A DNA stretch of 43,067 bases from URHD0088 sp041488295 (GCA_041488295.1 JBGPOZ010000010.1:1-43067), one strand, 5' to 3'; shown: positions 6,919-15,719, numbered from the stretch's first letter. Translations and numbers: made by a program. Notes: generated from the letters alone by a model not told the origin.

Positions 6919-8838
6919 TCAAGCGCGCGCGCGCGTCCCGACGAGCGCGAGCGCCGCGCCGGGCGCCCGATCCTCGGCGAATTGCATGGCGTGAAGCCGG
7001 GCGTAGGTGCCGCTTCGCGCCAGCAGCTCGGTGTGGCTGCCGCGCTCCGCGACGCGGCCCTCGTCGATAACGTAGATGAGATCGGCATCGACGATGGTGG
7101 AGAGGCGATGCGCGATGACGAGTGTCGTGCGGCCCTTCATCAGCGCTTTCAACGCCGCTTGGACCTGGCGCTCGGATTCGGTGTCGAGCGCCGAGGTCGC
7201 CTCGTCGAGCAGGAGGATGGGCGCGTTCTTCAGCATCGCCCGGGCGATTGCCACGCGCTGACGCTGCCCGCCCGAGAGCTTGACGCCGTGCTCGCCGACG
7301 ATCGTGTCGTAACCTTGCGGCAGGGCGCGGATGAAGTCGTCGGCGGCGGCCGCATGCGCCGCGGCGACGATCTCGTCCTCGCCGGCGCCGAAGCGGCCAT
7401 AGGCGATGTTGGCCCGCACCGTGTCGTCGAAGAGGGTAATCTCCTGGCTGACGAAGGCGATCGCCTGCCGCAGCGAGCCGATGGTCACCTGGCGCAACTC
7501 CTGCCCGTCGATCGTGATGCACCCTTCCGCGACGTCGTAAAAGCGCGGGATGAGGTTGAGGATCGTCGATTTGCCGGCGCCCGACGGGCCGACGAGAGCC
7601 ACCGTCTTTCCGGCCGGCACGACGAGCTCGACGCTGCCCAATGCGCGCGTGCCGTCGGCATAGGCGAAGCTGACCCCTTCGAAGCGGATCTCGCCGCCAC
7701 CGATCGCGAGCGGCCGTGCGCCGGCGGCGTCGCGGATCGCCGGCTCGATATCGAGGACGCTGAAGATCCGCTGCGCCGCCGCCAGCCCCTCCTGGAGGTT
7801 GGCGTTGAGCCCGGCAAGGCTCTTCATCGGCTGATAGGCGAGGAGAAGCGCGGTGATGAAGGAGAAGAAGGCGCCCGGCGTGCGTGCGCCTTCGACCACC
7901 TGGTGCCCGCCATAGAGAATGACGATCGCGACGGCGATCCCGCCGAGGGCTTCCATGAGGGGCGATGCTGCCGAGCGCGTCCGTGCCGCGCGGTTGATGA
8001 GCTTGACGATGCGTTGGATGAGTTCCCCGGCGCGCTCGGTCTCGTACGCCTCCATGCCATAGGCCTTGACGTGGCGGGCACCCTGGAAAGTCTGGTCGAG
8101 CAGGGTCGTAAACTGGCCGAGCTCGACCTGGGTGTTGGCCGAGACGCGCCGCATTTTTCGCCCGATGCTGACGATCGGGCGAAGCGCCAGCGGAAAGACC
8201 AGGAAGGAGGCGAGCGCCAGCACCCAATCCTGATAGAACATCAGTGCGACGAGACAGGCGACGGTGACCGCGTCCTTGCCGATGCCGGCGAGGATGTTGA
8301 CGGCGGCACCGCGCAGCAGATTGGCGTCGTTGGTGAGGCGCGAGATGAGGCTGCCGGTCGAATTGGCGTGGAAGAAGGCGATGTCGGCATGCATCAGCCG
8401 GGTGAAGAGGCTCTTCTGCACGTCGGCGATGACATTCTGGCCGACCACCGTCATCCACACGGACTGGCCGTAGGTGGCGAGGCCCTTGACGATGGCGAGG
8501 GTGACCACCGCCAGGGCGACGAACCAGAGCAGACCGTCGTCATGGCCGATGAAGATGCGGTCCAGCACCGGTTGCATCAGCCAGGCATTGGCGGCGGTCG
8601 ATCCGGCGACGACCAGCATCGCCGCGAGCGCCATGAGGATGAGGCCGACATAAGGGCGAAAGAACTCGCCGACGAGCCGGCGCATGAGGGCGACCGTCCC
8701 GTGGGAACCGGCGGCGAGGTCGGACGAAAGCCCGCGATCCTTGTCGTTTGCCAATACCGTTGCAACCTGCCGCTGCTGGTAGTCGGGTCCCGGGCGTGGA
8801 AGCCGGAATCCGGCCCTTGCCCGCGCGAAATCTATCAT
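6919..8838 (-). CDS. msbA: Lipid A/lipid exporter, ABC half-transporter (MsbA type)
   Basis: A half-transporter of up to 639 residues: six membrane helices in the N-terminal half (for example LILMALAAMLVVAGSTAANAW and LLWFVALAVVTLAIVKGLATYG), then an ATPase domain with Walker A GPSGAGKST (about 416-424), signature LSGGQRQR (about 520), Walker B ILLLDEATS and the switch His in AHRLS. MsbA flips core-lipid A across the inner membrane using ATP. Direct linkage to kdtA, lpxK and the late acyltransferase supports this substrate over a drug exporter. The first 51 residues look unlike the family; starts at 8685 (MRRLVGEFFRPY) or at a TTG near 8754 are possible. It is the first gene of the lipid A operon. 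The 146 nt upstream hold nothing I recognise. Confidence 0.88.
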   Translation of the reverse strand: MIDFARARAGFRLPRPGPDYQQRQVATVLANDKDRGLSSDLAAGSHGTVALMRRLVGEFFRPYVGLILMALAAMLVVAGSTAANAWLMQPVLDRIFIGHDDGLLWFVALAVVTLAIVKGLATYGQSVWMTVVGQNVIADVQKSLFTRLMHADIAFFHANSTGSLISRLTNDANLLRGAAVNILAGIGKDAVTVACLVALMFYQDWVLALASFLVFPLALRPIVSIGRKMRRVSANTQVELGQFTTLLDQTFQGARHVKAYGMEAYETERAGELIQRIVKLINRAARTRSAASPLMEALGGIAVAIVILYGGHQVVEGARTPGAFFSFITALLLAYQPMKSLAGLNANLQEGLAAAQRIFSVLDIEPAIRDAAGARPLAIGGGEIRFEGVSFAYADGTRALGSVELVVPAGKTVALVGPSGAGKSTILNLIPRFYDVAEGCITIDGQELRQVTIGSLRQAIAFVSQEITLFDDTVRANIAYGRFGAGEDEIVAAAHAAAADDFIRALPQGYDTIVGEHGVKLSGGQRQRVAIARAMLKNAPILLLDEATSALDTESERQVQAALKALMKGRTTLVIAHRLSTIVDADLIYVIDEGRVAERGSHTELLARSGTYARLHAMQFAEDRAPGAALALVGTRARA

Positions 8839-8984
8839 AGCGCACCGCGGCAGACCATCATCCCGGCCGCGACGCAGTGGCGCGATGACGGCTTGTTAGC
8901 GGACCGGGTGCAGACTTTGCAAGGATTGCCGGCGGTGACGGCATTCGATTTCGCCGCCCGGCCACCCTCGATCGCCCGGCCCGC

Positions 8985-9344
8985 TCAATGCGCCTCGGCG
9001 GTTCCACCGTCAAGCGCCGCCGCGCCGCCGCCCTCGCGGAGCGATGCCATGATCGCCGCGCGTGCGCCGTCCGGCTGTGCCGCGATGGCGCGGCAGAGCG
9101 CCGCAACCTCTCCTCGCAACCCATAGATTTGGTCGAGCAGCGAGAGGACGAGCGGCACCGCATCGTCGTCGATCGCGCAATCGCGGCGCAATTCGATGAT
9201 GAGCTGCACGCGGGCGACATCGATCTCGTCGAACAGCCAATCTCCCTGACGCGATTCCGGCCGCACCCAGCCGCTGTCGATCCAGCCGAGGAGTTCCGCC
9301 TCGTCGAGCACGACCTGCCGCAGCAACGCTTGAAGCGCGATCAT
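8985..9344 (-). CDS. cbpM: Chaperone modulator CbpM
   Basis: The product has 119 residues of the CbpM/MerR-like modulator family. Recognisable blocks are LLGWIDSGWVRPE, FDEIDVARVQLIIELRRD and AVPLVLSLLDQIYGLR, the winged-helix-like fold that binds the J domain of CbpA and inhibits it. The length is close to the family's usual one of about 100 residues, with a low-complexity Ala/Gly tail. The start ATG at 9344 overlaps the cbpA stop by 4 nt, so the two proteins are made together. Assignment is confident from the sequence blocks and the cbpA linkage. Confidence 0.87.
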   Translation of the reverse strand: MIALQALLRQVVLDEAELLGWIDSGWVRPESRQGDWLFDEIDVARVQLIIELRRDCAIDDDAVPLVLSLLDQIYGLRGEVAALCRAIAAQPDGARAAIMASLREGGGAAALDGGTAEAH

Positions 9345-10270
9345 GGCTGGACCATCGCGCGGCGCGGGTCGTGCGGATGGCGCGGCGCCCAGTCGCGGAC
9401 AAAGGCTTCGAGCTCGTCATCGGGTTTCCCGCCGAGCACGATCTTCAGCGTCGCGTACTGATCGCCGGCGGGGTGGCCGGGCGATGCGATGCCGCGGCCG
9501 CGCAGGCGCAGCACCGTGCCGGTGTCGGAACCCTTCGGTACCGAGAGCGCGACCGGCCCGCCGATCGTCGGCACCGTGATCTTGGCGCCGAGTACAGCCT
9601 CGCCGAGCGTTACCGGGATCTCGACACGGATATCGTCGCCCTCGCGGCGGAAGTGGGGGTGCGGCGCGACCCGCACCTCGATGAGCGCGTCGCCCGCGGC
9701 GCCGCCGCCGATGCCGGGTCCCCCCTGGCCGGCAAGGCGCAGGATCTGGCCGTCCTTGAAACCGGGCGGAATCGTGACATCGATGCTGTGTCCCGGCTCG
9801 AGCGATATCCGCCTCTTCGCACCGCGGGCGGCTTCGAGGAAATCGATGGCGAGCGTGAACGACCGATCGGGGCCGCGCATGCGAAAATTGGCCCGTTCGC
9901 CGGCCTCGCCATGGCCGCGCCGGAAAAGATCGGCGAAGATGCCACCGAGATCCGCCTCCTCGAAGACGCCGCTGTCGGCGTGATACTTGCCGCCTTGCGC
10001 GCTGTCGGCGTGCTGGCGGTAGAAGGCTCGATCGGGACGCTCGGCGCCCGAGGCGTCGATCTCGCCGCGGTCGTAACGCCCCCGCTTTTCGGGGTCGGAC
10101 AGCAGATCGTAGGCGACGCTCACGGCCTTGAAGCGCGCCTCGGCCGCCTTCTTCCCGGGATTGAGATCGGGATGATGCTGCTTGGCGAGCTTGTGGTAGG
10201 CCCGCTTGATCTCCTTGGCGCTCGCGTCGCGCTTGACGCCGAGGATCGTGTAAGGGTCGTCTGGTGCCAT
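9341..10270 (-). CDS. cbpA: DnaJ-like co-chaperone CbpA (curved-DNA-binding protein family)
   Basis: The product has 309 residues. The J domain covers about residues 5-70 with the HPD motif at 33-35. A Gly/Arg-rich linker follows, then two C-terminal beta domains as in DnaJ type II (LEPGHSIDVTIPPGFKDGQ, then DDIRVEIPVTLGEAVLGAKITVP). No zinc-finger CxxCxGxG repeats are present, so it is CbpA rather than DnaJ. It should stimulate DnaK ATPase and may bind DNA. Starts at 10285 and 10303 are also in frame; 10303 would put a perfect hairpin inside the coding region, so 10270 (MAPDDPYTILGV) is preferred. Coupled with cbpM downstream. Confidence 0.9.
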   Translation of the reverse strand: MAPDDPYTILGVKRDASAKEIKRAYHKLAKQHHPDLNPGKKAAEARFKAVSVAYDLLSDPEKRGRYDRGEIDASGAERPDRAFYRQHADSAQGGKYHADSGVFEEADLGGIFADLFRRGHGEAGERANFRMRGPDRSFTLAIDFLEAARGAKRRISLEPGHSIDVTIPPGFKDGQILRLAGQGGPGIGGGAAGDALIEVRVAPHPHFRREGDDIRVEIPVTLGEAVLGAKITVPTIGGPVALSVPKGSDTGTVLRLRGRGIASPGHPAGDQYATLKIVLGGKPDDELEAFVRDWAPRHPHDPRRAMVQP

Positions 10271-10291
10271 TGCCGGACTCGTCATGCTGCC

Positions 10292-10314
10292 GCGCCGCCA
10301 CACCGTGGCGGCGC
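10292..10314. promoter_or_regulatory. Perfect hairpin in the cbpA 5' leader
   Basis: GCGCCGCCAC (10292-10301), loop ACC and GTGGCGGCGC (10305-10314) form a perfect 10-bp stem 22 nt before the preferred cbpA start. No T-run follows on either strand, so it does not look like an intrinsic terminator. It may control translation or protect the transcript of this co-chaperone operon, or be an operator. Confidence 0.4.
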
Positions 10315-10326
10315 CCCCATTCTACG

Positions 10327-10361
10327 CATCATGCCCGCCACTCGCGAAGGCGGGCATGATG
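10327..10361. repeat. Palindromic intergenic repeat (13-bp stem)
   Basis: CATCATGCCCGCC (10327-10339) and GGCGGGCATGATG (10349-10361) form a perfect stem around ACTCGCGAA. The ATGCCCGC core with its palindromic partner is typical of dispersed intergenic repeats in alphaproteobacterial chromosomes. It lies in the 261-nt gap between cbpA and the Pht5-like gene and may act as a transcript-end structure. I see nothing else in that gap. Confidence 0.6.
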
Positions 10362-10531
10362 TCCCGATGAGCGGATGTCAGGTGGCCTTGCTGCCGATCG
10401 ATGCGTCGGTGCCGAGGGCAAGTCCGATCTGGGGAGCGTGCGAAGCGCCGTCAAGAGATGCGCATGTGCCGGGCTTCTCGGTTACCTTTCCTGCTGTAGC
10501 GCGGTGAAGCGCCCGGATCCAGCGGCATCCC

Positions 10532-11521
10532 TTACACCTTGAACAGCGAGCCGACCGACGCCGGGAACAGCTCCTCGATCGCGACACGGCGATGGCAGAC
10601 GCCTTGCTCATGCGCGAAATCGAGGAAGGCTGCGAGGGTCGTGCGGTTGGCATCGACGCCGTAGGGCCAGTAATCGGCTCCGAAGAGCGCCTGCGCGCGC
10701 TCGGCATGGACGGAGACCCAGGGGATCGGAAAGCGCGGCGCGGTAATCTCGAGCGCGCGGGCGATGCTGCGGCGCTTTGCTTCCTCGAAGGCGGCGAGGA
10801 GATTCATGCAGATCCACGGATTGGCGTCGACCGCCTCGCGGCGCAGCGCCACGACGTGCATGATCGGAAAGATTTTCGTCGCCTTGTAGTACTCGGTCTC
10901 GATCTCGACATAGTTCTCGAAGAGCCGGACGATGCGCAGATCGCCTGATTTGAAGGCGGCGGGCGCGTGTGCCGTCATGATCGCATCGACCTCGCCGGCG
11001 AGCAGCATGTCGTTCAGCGTCTTTTCCGGCGCGGCGCGGTAGCGGACGCCCGGCGGCAGGCGCAGTTCGACCTTTTCCTGCCGCCCCGGCTGGTTGACGC
11101 CGGCTTGGATCCATTCGACATCCGGCAATGCCAAGCCGAACTGGTGCATGAGGAAGCCGCGCGTATAGATCGCCGCCGTCTGCGCCCATTCCGGCAAGCC
11201 GACCCGTTTCCCCTTGAGATCGGCGGGCGCGCGAACCGGACCGTCGCGCCGCACATAGATCGAGGAATGGCGGAAGGTGCGCGAGGGGAAGACCGGGATT
11301 GCCGTCATCGAATTGTCGCCCTGCGAGAGGAGCGAGACGTATTTCCCCATCGACATCTCGGAGACGTCCCATTCGCGATAGACGGTGAAGCGGTAGAAGA
11401 TCTCCTCGATCGACAGCGTGAGGCAGGTGAGTTCGATGCCCTCGGGTGCGACGCGGCCGGTGATGAGATCGCGCGTGTGGTCGTAATCGCTGAAGGCGAG
11501 GGTGAGCGGCAGCTTGCGCAA
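10532..11521 (-). CDS. 4,5-dihydroxyphthalate decarboxylase-like / NMT1-fold substrate-binding protein
   Basis: The product has 329 residues and no signal peptide. It has the two-lobed periplasmic-binding-protein fold used by the Pht5 family: LAFSDYDHTRDLITGRV at the N-terminus, IPVFPSRTFRHSSIYVR, and DLKGKRVGLPEWAQTAAIYTRGFL typical of NMT1/ThiY-like domains. Pht5 decarboxylates 4,5-dihydroxyphthalate to protocatechuate, but many homologues annotated this way have no tested activity. The lack of a secretion signal argues for a cytoplasmic enzyme. It is divergent from the hydroxyacid dehydrogenase gene at 11694; the two may share the 172-nt promoter region. Family is clear; the reaction is not. 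Confidence 0.7.
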   Translation of the reverse strand: MRKLPLTLAFSDYDHTRDLITGRVAPEGIELTCLTLSIEEIFYRFTVYREWDVSEMSMGKYVSLLSQGDNSMTAIPVFPSRTFRHSSIYVRRDGPVRAPADLKGKRVGLPEWAQTAAIYTRGFLMHQFGLALPDVEWIQAGVNQPGRQEKVELRLPPGVRYRAAPEKTLNDMLLAGEVDAIMTAHAPAAFKSGDLRIVRLFENYVEIETEYYKATKIFPIMHVVALRREAVDANPWICMNLLAAFEEAKRRSIARALEITAPRFPIPWVSVHAERAQALFGADYWPYGVDANRTTLAAFLDFAHEQGVCHRRVAIEELFPASVGSLFKV

Positions 11522-11693
11522 TGTGGCTCTCCAAGGTGCGGGTCGGAGTGCGATCCTAAGGGCTTAGGGCGCGCGCCGGCAAGAACGAGCGCGACCGTCC
11601 ATGGCGCCGTTCGTTGGTCATTGACGATCGGTGGTGCGGAATTCCATGCTTCTCGACCGTCGCGCCGGGCGACGCCGCGAGCAGGAGGCGGGA

Positions 11694-12740
11694 ATGGCAG
11701 GGCCCTTCCGTGTCGGTCTCACCCGTGATTGCCTCGGCGATGACGGCACGACGCCGATCTTCGACCCGGCGGCGCTCGGCCGGCTCGCCGGTACGCCTGG
11801 CCTCGACTTCGAGTTCATCGGCACAGAGGCGCCTGAGGTGACGCAAGAAGAGGCAGGGCGGTACGACGCGATCGTCGTGCTGAAGCCGCGCGTCACCGCC
11901 CGAACGCTGGCCGGGCCGCAGCGGAGGCTGATGCTGGTCGCGCGGATGGGCGTCGGCTACGACAACGTCGACGTCGCTGCGTGCACCGCCGCCGGGGTCG
12001 CCCTGACGATCACGCCGGACGGCGTCAGGCGGCCGGTCGCGACCGTGATCCTGACCTTCATCCTCGCCCTGGCGCAGAAGCTCTTGATCAAGGACAAATT
12101 GACCCGCAGCGGCCGTTGGAGCGAGCGCACGCGACACATGGGCGACGGGCTCACCGGCAAGATTGTCGGCTCGATCGGTCTCGGCAATATCGGCCGCGAG
12201 GCGTTTCGCCTGCTCCGCCCGCTCGAGATGAGGCACCTCGCATGCGATCCCGTGGCGCAGCCGGCGGTCGCCGCCGAGCTCGGCGTCGAGCTCGTCGATC
12301 TCGAAACCCTGCTGCGCCGCGCCGATTTCGTCTGCGTCAATTGCCCGCTCAGCGCCGCGACGCATCATCTCGTCGGCGTGCGCGAGCTCGCGCTGATGAA
12401 GCCTTCGGCCTATCTCATCAACACCGCACGCGGACCCATCGTCGACGAGGCGGCGCTCTATGCGGCGCTCATCGAAAAGCGCATCGCCGGCGCCGCCCTC
12501 GACGTCTTCGAGATCGAACCGACGCCGCCCGACAATCCCATTCTCGGCCTGGAGAACGTCATCGCGACGCCCCACGCGCTGTGCTGGACCGACGAGTGCT
12601 TCCGCCGCATGGCCGAGGACGCCTTCGCCGCGGTCGTCGCGATGGCGCGCGGCGATGCGCCGGCCCATGTCGTGAACCGCGCCGTCCTCGATCATCCGGC
12701 TCTCAAAGCGGCGCTCGCAGCACGGCGCGGCAAGGGTTAA
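11694..12740 (+). CDS. D-2-hydroxyacid dehydrogenase (phosphoglycerate dehydrogenase-like)
   Basis: The product has 348 residues. AGGAGG (11683-11688) sits 5 nt before the ATG at 11694 and fixes this start over an in-frame ATG at 11646. The NAD-binding motif GSIGLGNIGREAF lies around 157-170. The catalytic Arg (NTARGPIVDE, about 247), Glu (FEIEPTPP, about 275) and His (TPHALCWTDE, about 293) are all present, so it should oxidise or reduce a D-2-hydroxyacid with NAD(P). There is no ACT domain, so it is unlikely to be the biosynthetic SerA. It abuts a Gfo/Idh/MocA oxidoreductase, pointing to a small catabolic operon for a sugar acid or hydroxyacid. Confidence 0.85.
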   Translation: MAGPFRVGLTRDCLGDDGTTPIFDPAALGRLAGTPGLDFEFIGTEAPEVTQEEAGRYDAIVVLKPRVTARTLAGPQRRLMLVARMGVGYDNVDVAACTAAGVALTITPDGVRRPVATVILTFILALAQKLLIKDKLTRSGRWSERTRHMGDGLTGKIVGSIGLGNIGREAFRLLRPLEMRHLACDPVAQPAVAAELGVELVDLETLLRRADFVCVNCPLSAATHHLVGVRELALMKPSAYLINTARGPIVDEAALYAALIEKRIAGAALDVFEIEPTPPDNPILGLENVIATPHALCWTDECFRRMAEDAFAAVVAMARGDAPAHVVNRAVLDHPALKAALAARRGKG

Positions 12741-12750
12741 GGTGCCGGCC

Positions 12751-13776
12751 ATGGGGAAGCAGCGTGTCGCCATCATCGGCCTCGGCATGGCGGTCGAGCC
12801 GCATGCCAAGAGCCTCCTCGACCTTGCGGGCCAGGTCGAGGTCGCCGCCGCCTTCAGCCGTTCGCCCGCGCGCATTGCCGGCTTTGCGAAACGTTTTTCC
12901 TTCCCGACGACGACCGATTTCGGCACGATTCTCGACGACTCGTCGATCGGCGCCGTTCTCGTCCTGACGCCGCCCTGGACGCATCTCGATCTCGTGCGGC
13001 AGCTCGCCGCCGCCGGCAAGCACATCCTGCTCGAAAAGCCGGTCGAGGCGACGACGGCGCGCGCCGCCGAAATCGTCGAAATCTGCCATGCGGCCGGCGT
13101 CACCCTCGGCATCGTCCTGCAGCACCGCTTCCGCGCCGCCTCGATGGCGCTCGCCGAACGGATCGCTGCCGGTGCGCTCGGCCGCATCGCCGCCGCTTCG
13201 GTCGCGATCCGCTGGTGGCGGCCGCAGAACTATTACGACGAACCCGGCCGCGGCACCTTGGCGCGCGACGGCGGCGGCGTGCTGCTGACCCAGGCGATCC
13301 ATACCCTCGATCTCTTTCAGAGCCTGGCCGGCGCGGTGAGCGAGGTCGCCGCCTTCGCCGGCACGACGATCCTTCACCGCATGGAGACCGAGGACATCGT
13401 CGGCGCGGCCCTCCGCCTGGAAAACGGTGCGATCGGCACGCTCGACGCGACGACGGCGGCCTATCCGGGTTTTCCCGAGCGGATCGAGATCATCGGCGCC
13501 AAGGCGACGGCGGTGCTCGCCGCCGGCGGTCTCACGATCTTCCACCAGGACGGGCGGCGAGAGGAATTGGGGGCACCACAAGCGACCGGCGGCGGCGCCG
13601 ACCCGATGGCCTTCAGCCATGATGCGCACCGCGCCTGCATCGCCGACTTTCTCGCCGCCATCGAGGAAGGGCGCGCACCGCGCGCGTCCGGGGCGACGGC
13701 GCTCGCCGTCCATCGGCTCATCGATGCCTTGCTGCGCTCGGCGCGCGAGGGATGCACGATCCGCGTTGAAAAGTGA
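12751..13776 (+). CDS. Gfo/Idh/MocA family oxidoreductase
   Basis: The product has about 341 residues. An N-terminal Rossmann domain begins RVAIIGLGMAVEPHAKSL; the family motif EKPV is at about 96 (HILLEKPVE). The C-terminal alpha/beta domain includes GGGVLLTQAIHTLDLFQ with the conserved D and H of the active site. Members oxidise or reduce sugars, inositols or related polyols with NAD(P). The ATG at 12751 is 10 nt after the upstream dehydrogenase stop; a GTG at 12742 is also possible. It is probably cotranscribed with the hydroxyacid dehydrogenase and the DUF924 gene. Substrate is not predictable. Confidence 0.85.
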   Translation: MGKQRVAIIGLGMAVEPHAKSLLDLAGQVEVAAAFSRSPARIAGFAKRFSFPTTTDFGTILDDSSIGAVLVLTPPWTHLDLVRQLAAAGKHILLEKPVEATTARAAEIVEICHAAGVTLGIVLQHRFRAASMALAERIAAGALGRIAAASVAIRWWRPQNYYDEPGRGTLARDGGGVLLTQAIHTLDLFQSLAGAVSEVAAFAGTTILHRMETEDIVGAALRLENGAIGTLDATTAAYPGFPERIEIIGAKATAVLAAGGLTIFHQDGRREELGAPQATGGGADPMAFSHDAHRACIADFLAAIEEGRAPRASGATALAVHRLIDALLRSAREGCTIRVEK

Positions 13777-13786
13777 GCGCTGTCGC

Positions 13787-14386
13787 TTGCCTACGCTGCC
13801 ACCGGTAGATCGCGCGCGTGTCGAAGCATTGCTCGACTTCTGGTTCGGCGCGCCGGGCAGCTCCGAGCTCGATCGTCCCCGTCCGATCTGGTTCGCGCGC
13901 GATGATGCCTTCGATGCCGCGTTGCGGGCGCGCTTCCTCACCGACCATTTGCGCGCCGCTTCGGGCGATTGCGCGGCGTGGCTCGGCGATGCCGAGGGAA
14001 CGCTCGCCCTCATCCTCTTGCTCGACCAATTGCCGCGCAACCTCTTCCGCGGTTCGCCGCGCGCCTATTCGTGCGATGGCGCGGCGCGCACTGCATCACG
14101 CCACTGCATCGAGCGCGGCTGGGATCGCCAATTCGCGCCGGTGCGACGCTGGTTCGTCTACCTGCCCTTCGAGCACAGCGAAGACATCACGGATCAGCGT
14201 CTTTGCCTCGAGCTCGCGCGCGGCTTGAGCGGCGATCCGGACAGCGCCGCCGGAATGCGTGCCGTCGAGCGCCATCATGAGATCATCGCGCGTTTCGGCC
14301 GCTTCCCGCACCGCAACGCCGTCCTCGGCCGCGCGAGCACGGCGGAAGAAGAGGCATTCCTGCGCGAGCCGAACTCGTCCTTCTGA
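13787..14386 (+). CDS. DUF924 family protein
   Basis: The product has about 199 residues. The family signature LLDFWFGAP lies near the N-terminus, followed by LILLLDQLPRNLFRGSPRAY, RRWFVYLPFEHSED and RHHEIIARFGRFPHRNAVLGR, all conserved in DUF924 (a TPR-like helical fold). No ATG fits; the TTG at 13787 gives LPTLPPVDRARVEALLDF, and a TTG at 13766 overlapping the upstream gene is an alternative. The function of the family is not established. It lies 10 nt after the Gfo/Idh/MocA gene, so it is likely in the same operon. It ends 2 nt from the convergent SMR gene. Confidence 0.8.
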   Translation: MPTLPPVDRARVEALLDFWFGAPGSSELDRPRPIWFARDDAFDAALRARFLTDHLRAASGDCAAWLGDAEGTLALILLLDQLPRNLFRGSPRAYSCDGAARTASRHCIERGWDRQFAPVRRWFVYLPFEHSEDITDQRLCLELARGLSGDPDSAAGMRAVERHHEIIARFGRFPHRNAVLGRASTAEEEAFLREPNSSF

Positions 14387-14388
14387 GG

Positions 14389-14721
14389 CTACTGGTGGAG
14401 CATGATGATGCCGCCGCCGATCAACGCGATGCCGAAGAGCTGCGGCAGGCCGAACGGCTCGTTCCACAGAAAATGTGCGGCGATACCGACCACGATGTAG
14501 CTGAGCGAGACGCTGGGATAGGCGAGCGACACCGGAATCCGCTTGATCGAGATGATGTAGAAGATGGCGCCCAGGACGTAGACGGCAAAGCCGAGAATGG
14601 TGAAGGGATTGAGGAATTGCCCGAGGATCGAGGTGGCGCCGTCGGAGCCGGCCTTCAGCGCGATCTGACCGCAAATACCGCAGAGAATGCCGGCGCCGAG
14701 CGCCGCGTAATAAGGGAGCAT
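14389..14721 (-). CDS. SMR/ArnE-type small membrane transporter (probable glycolipid half-flippase)
   Basis: The product has 110 residues with four membrane helices: YYAALGAGILCGICGQIALK, FTILGFAVYVLGAIFYIISI, LAYPSVSLSYIVVGIAAHFL and LFGIALIGGGIIML. This is the small multidrug resistance fold. The block RIPVSLAYPSVSLSY is close to the ArnE/ArnF branch, which flips undecaprenyl-phosphate sugars, more than to EmrE, and the conserved EmrE Glu in helix 1 is absent. It lies 5 nt after a GT2 of the ArnC/GtrB type and in a run of glycan genes, which supports a flippase role. It could pair with another half not seen here or act as a homodimer. Confidence 0.75.
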   Translation of the reverse strand: MLPYYAALGAGILCGICGQIALKAGSDGATSILGQFLNPFTILGFAVYVLGAIFYIISIKRIPVSLAYPSVSLSYIVVGIAAHFLWNEPFGLPQLFGIALIGGGIIMLHQ

Positions 14722-14726
14722 GATGC

Positions 14727-15719
14727 TCAGGCGAGTCGAGCAGCGCGCGGCTCGAGCGCGCTCGGCTGTGCGCGCTCATCGGCGGCGCGACTGCGCTCGA
14801 TCTCGGCGACGATTGCCTGCGGCTTGCCGTTGGCGGTGAGATAGAGGCGTCCCAAATACTCGCCGACGATGCCGAGGATGAGGAGCTGCACCCCGGACAG
14901 CAGCAGCACCGCGGCCATCAAGGAACCCCAGCCCGGCGGCGTATCGTAGAACATCGCCTCGATGAAGACCGACACCGTCGCGAGCGCGCCGAAGAAGCTC
15001 AACGCGAGCCCGGTCAAGGTGCTGAGGCGGAGCGGCATCACCGAGAAGTTGACGAACATGTTGAGCCAAAGGCGGATAAGGCGGCGCAGCGTGTAGTTGC
15101 TGCGCCCGACCGCGCGCGGCAGATGCTTGACCTCGAAGCTGCCGATGCTTTGCGTCACCTGCAGGATCAGCCCGTCGACATAGGGAAAGGGTCCGGCATA
15201 GCGGGTGACCTGTTCGACGACGAAGGCGCTGAGGCAGCGGAAGCTCGAAAGATAGAGCCCTTTGGGCTTGTCGAGCAGTATGTCGGCGACCCGGTTGGTG
15301 AAGCGGCTACCGAGATTGCGCCAGGCGGCGTGCTCCTTCGTCTCGTAGCAGGTATAGATGACCTGCTTTCCGCTTTGCTGCGCATGCTCGAGAAGGCGGA
15401 CGATCTCGTTCGGCGGGTTCTGGAGATCGTCATCCATGGTGATGACCCAGGCACCGCGCGCGTGGCGCAGTCCGGTCAGCACTGCGTTGTGCTCTCCGTA
15501 GTTGCGCGCGAGGTTGACGAGGACGAGCGGCACCTCGGCTTCGCGCAGAAGCTCGCGGCATACGGCGAGGCTGCCGTCGGGGCTGCCGTCATTGACGAGA
15601 ACGATCTCGTGACCGCCGGGGATGGTGAGGGCAGCAAGCGCGCCCACCAGCTCGCCCACCGTCCTCTCGCCATTGAAAACGGGAATGACGATGCTGAGCG
15701 TCAGCGCGGGCTTCGTCAT
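14727..15719 (-). CDS. Family 2 glycosyltransferase with C-terminal membrane helices (ArnC/GtrB/DPM1 type)
   Basis: The product has 330 residues. The GT-A domain begins LTLSIVIPVFNGERTVGEL and carries VNDGSPDGS and the acceptor-side TMDDDLQNPPNEI; two hydrophobic segments near the C-terminus (about 225-250 and 265-290) anchor it. This architecture transfers a sugar from a nucleotide donor to polyprenyl phosphate on the cytoplasmic face. The start at 15719 forms an ATGA overlap with the upstream methyltransferase; the frame is open further upstream, but that would run into the methyltransferase. With the SMR flippase and the GT-C enzyme it makes a three-part lipid-linked sugar pathway. Confidence 0.87.
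   Translation of the reverse strand: MTKPALTLSIVIPVFNGERTVGELVGALAALTIPGGHEIVLVNDGSPDGSLAVCRELLREAEVPLVLVNLARNYGEHNAVLTGLRHARGAWVITMDDDLQNPPNEIVRLLEHAQQSGKQVIYTCYETKEHAAWRNLGSRFTNRVADILLDKPKGLYLSSFRCLSAFVVEQVTRYAGPFPYVDGLILQVTQSIGSFEVKHLPRAVGRSNYTLRRLIRLWLNMFVNFSVMPLRLSTLTGLALSFFGALATVSVFIEAMFYDTPPGWGSLMAAVLLLSGVQLLILGIVGEYLGRLYLTANGKPQAIVAEIERSRAADERAQPSALEPRAARLA

Noticed and set aside
5791..9126. Very long open frame on the plus strand (over 1,100 codons) opposite kdtA and msbA
   Set aside because: It is antisense to two well-recognised genes, has no family motifs and is Arg/Asp/Glu/Ala-rich in the way expected of a shadow frame in GC-rich DNA.
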